From Centropus unirufus (taxonomy: Eukaryota > Chordata > Aves > Cuculiformes > Centropidae), in assembly GCA_013397695.1 (NCBI GenBank), contig VYZI01000021.1, positions 506,566 to 570,565 on the forward strand: a stretch of DNA of 64,000 bases, read 5' to 3'. Every line of letters starts with the position of its first letter. The first letter of the stretch is position 1. Positions 63,552 through 64,000 of the stretch are shown here, in pieces. Under the pieces are notes generated by a model. The model did no database searches. It was not told where the DNA came from and saw only the letters and a list, made by a program, of their open reading frames with translations. The translations under genes were made by a program, and so were the position numbers.

Positions 63552-64000
63552 CAGTGGCCACTTGTTGAAAGTCCCTGTTCCTTCCTTCCTTTCTTCCTTC
63601 CTTCATTCCTTCATCCCCTCCCAAGTCCTTTGTCCCTCAGCTCCCAAGCAAACATCTTTATATAAACTCAAGTGCCTGCTACACATACAATACTGAAAAA
63701 AACAAAACAAAAAGCAAACCAACAAAAATCCCACAAAAAACAATCTGTAAGGCAGTTTGGCTTATATATATTTATAGATATCTCTCTATATATAACTTCC
63801 ACAACAATACAGAAAGAAGCTGCTGTTACAGAAATTTGTGAGACTTTAAAAAAATAAGTAACAAAAAAAAGGAAGGAAAAAAGTACTTACACAAAGATAT
63901 ATATAATTAAAAAAAGGAGAAAGAAAGGAAAAGGTATCTTTCCCCAAGCAATGAAGCAGTGAATCCTAAACTTGCTGCAAGTATGGTTCAGGCTGCTGGG
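63552..64000 (+). other. NTRK3: NTRK3 3' UTR (start)
   Basis: The sequence after the stop codon has no further coding frame and is very low in complexity. A CCTT-type pyrimidine run (63578-63618) is followed by an A/C-rich stretch (63694-63745), a TA/TATAGATA stretch (63761-63795) and two purine runs (63863-63882, 63911-63933). No canonical AATAAA poly(A) signal is visible before the window ends, so the transcript must continue beyond it. Confidence 0.85.
63578..63618 (+). repeat. NTRK3: CCTT/CTTC pyrimidine microsatellite in the 3' UTR
   Basis: Imperfect repeats of CTTC/CTTT units just 27 bp past the stop codon, pyrimidine except for single A residues. Its length is likely variable between individuals. 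Confidence 0.8.

Overview
The window is vertebrate genomic DNA: long non-coding stretches, GT-AG introns, relics of CR1-type LINEs and MIR-like SINEs, and no bacterial gene organisation. It carries the 3' end of one recognisable gene on the + strand, the neurotrophin-3 receptor tyrosine kinase TrkC (NTRK3). The relic repertoire (CR1 plus a few old MIR/MITE pieces, low repeat density) and the compact gene (first kinase exon to stop in about 42 kb) suggest a sauropsid, most likely a bird. The species is inferred, not shown.

Layout. 1-21362 is the 3' part of the intron upstream of the kinase domain. Five constitutive coding exons then follow: 21363-21493 (glycine loop and catalytic Lys), 25553-25725 (alpha-C helix, hinge), 31290-31533 (kinase-insert loop, HRD, DFG, activation-loop tyrosines), 60289-60447 (P+1 loop and C-lobe) and 63366-63551 (last C-lobe helices, PLC-gamma docking tyrosine, stop). 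63552-64000 is the start of the 3' UTR, which runs off the window. The intron phases (1 at the first acceptor, then 0, 2, 0, 0) join these exons into one open frame of about 296 codons. The protein follows mammalian TrkC almost residue for residue.

The main find is a sixth, isolated exon at 43209-43283 inside the 28.7 kb interval between the activation-loop exon and the P+1-loop exon. It is exactly 75 nt, phase 0 at both ends and open. It is preceded by a 112-nt pyrimidine-rich tract ending in CAG and followed by GTGAGT. It would add 25 residues just after the YSTDYYR activation-loop motif. The position and size match the 25-residue kinase-insert isoform of TrkC described in rodents and the kinase-insertion isoform described in chicken. 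It is far too small to emerge from ordinary ORF calling.

The remaining sequence is intronic. I found no other protein-coding gene, tRNA, rRNA or CRISPR array. The open frames of 60-211 codons in the introns look like chance. Intronic content I can support: CR1-type LINE relics (near 7.3-7.6, 31.9-32.1, 41.4 and perhaps 46.2 kb), several MIR-like SINE relics, one small terminal-inverted-repeat element (45033-45150), a few simple repeats, and some stretches that look like conserved non-coding elements but need alignment to confirm.
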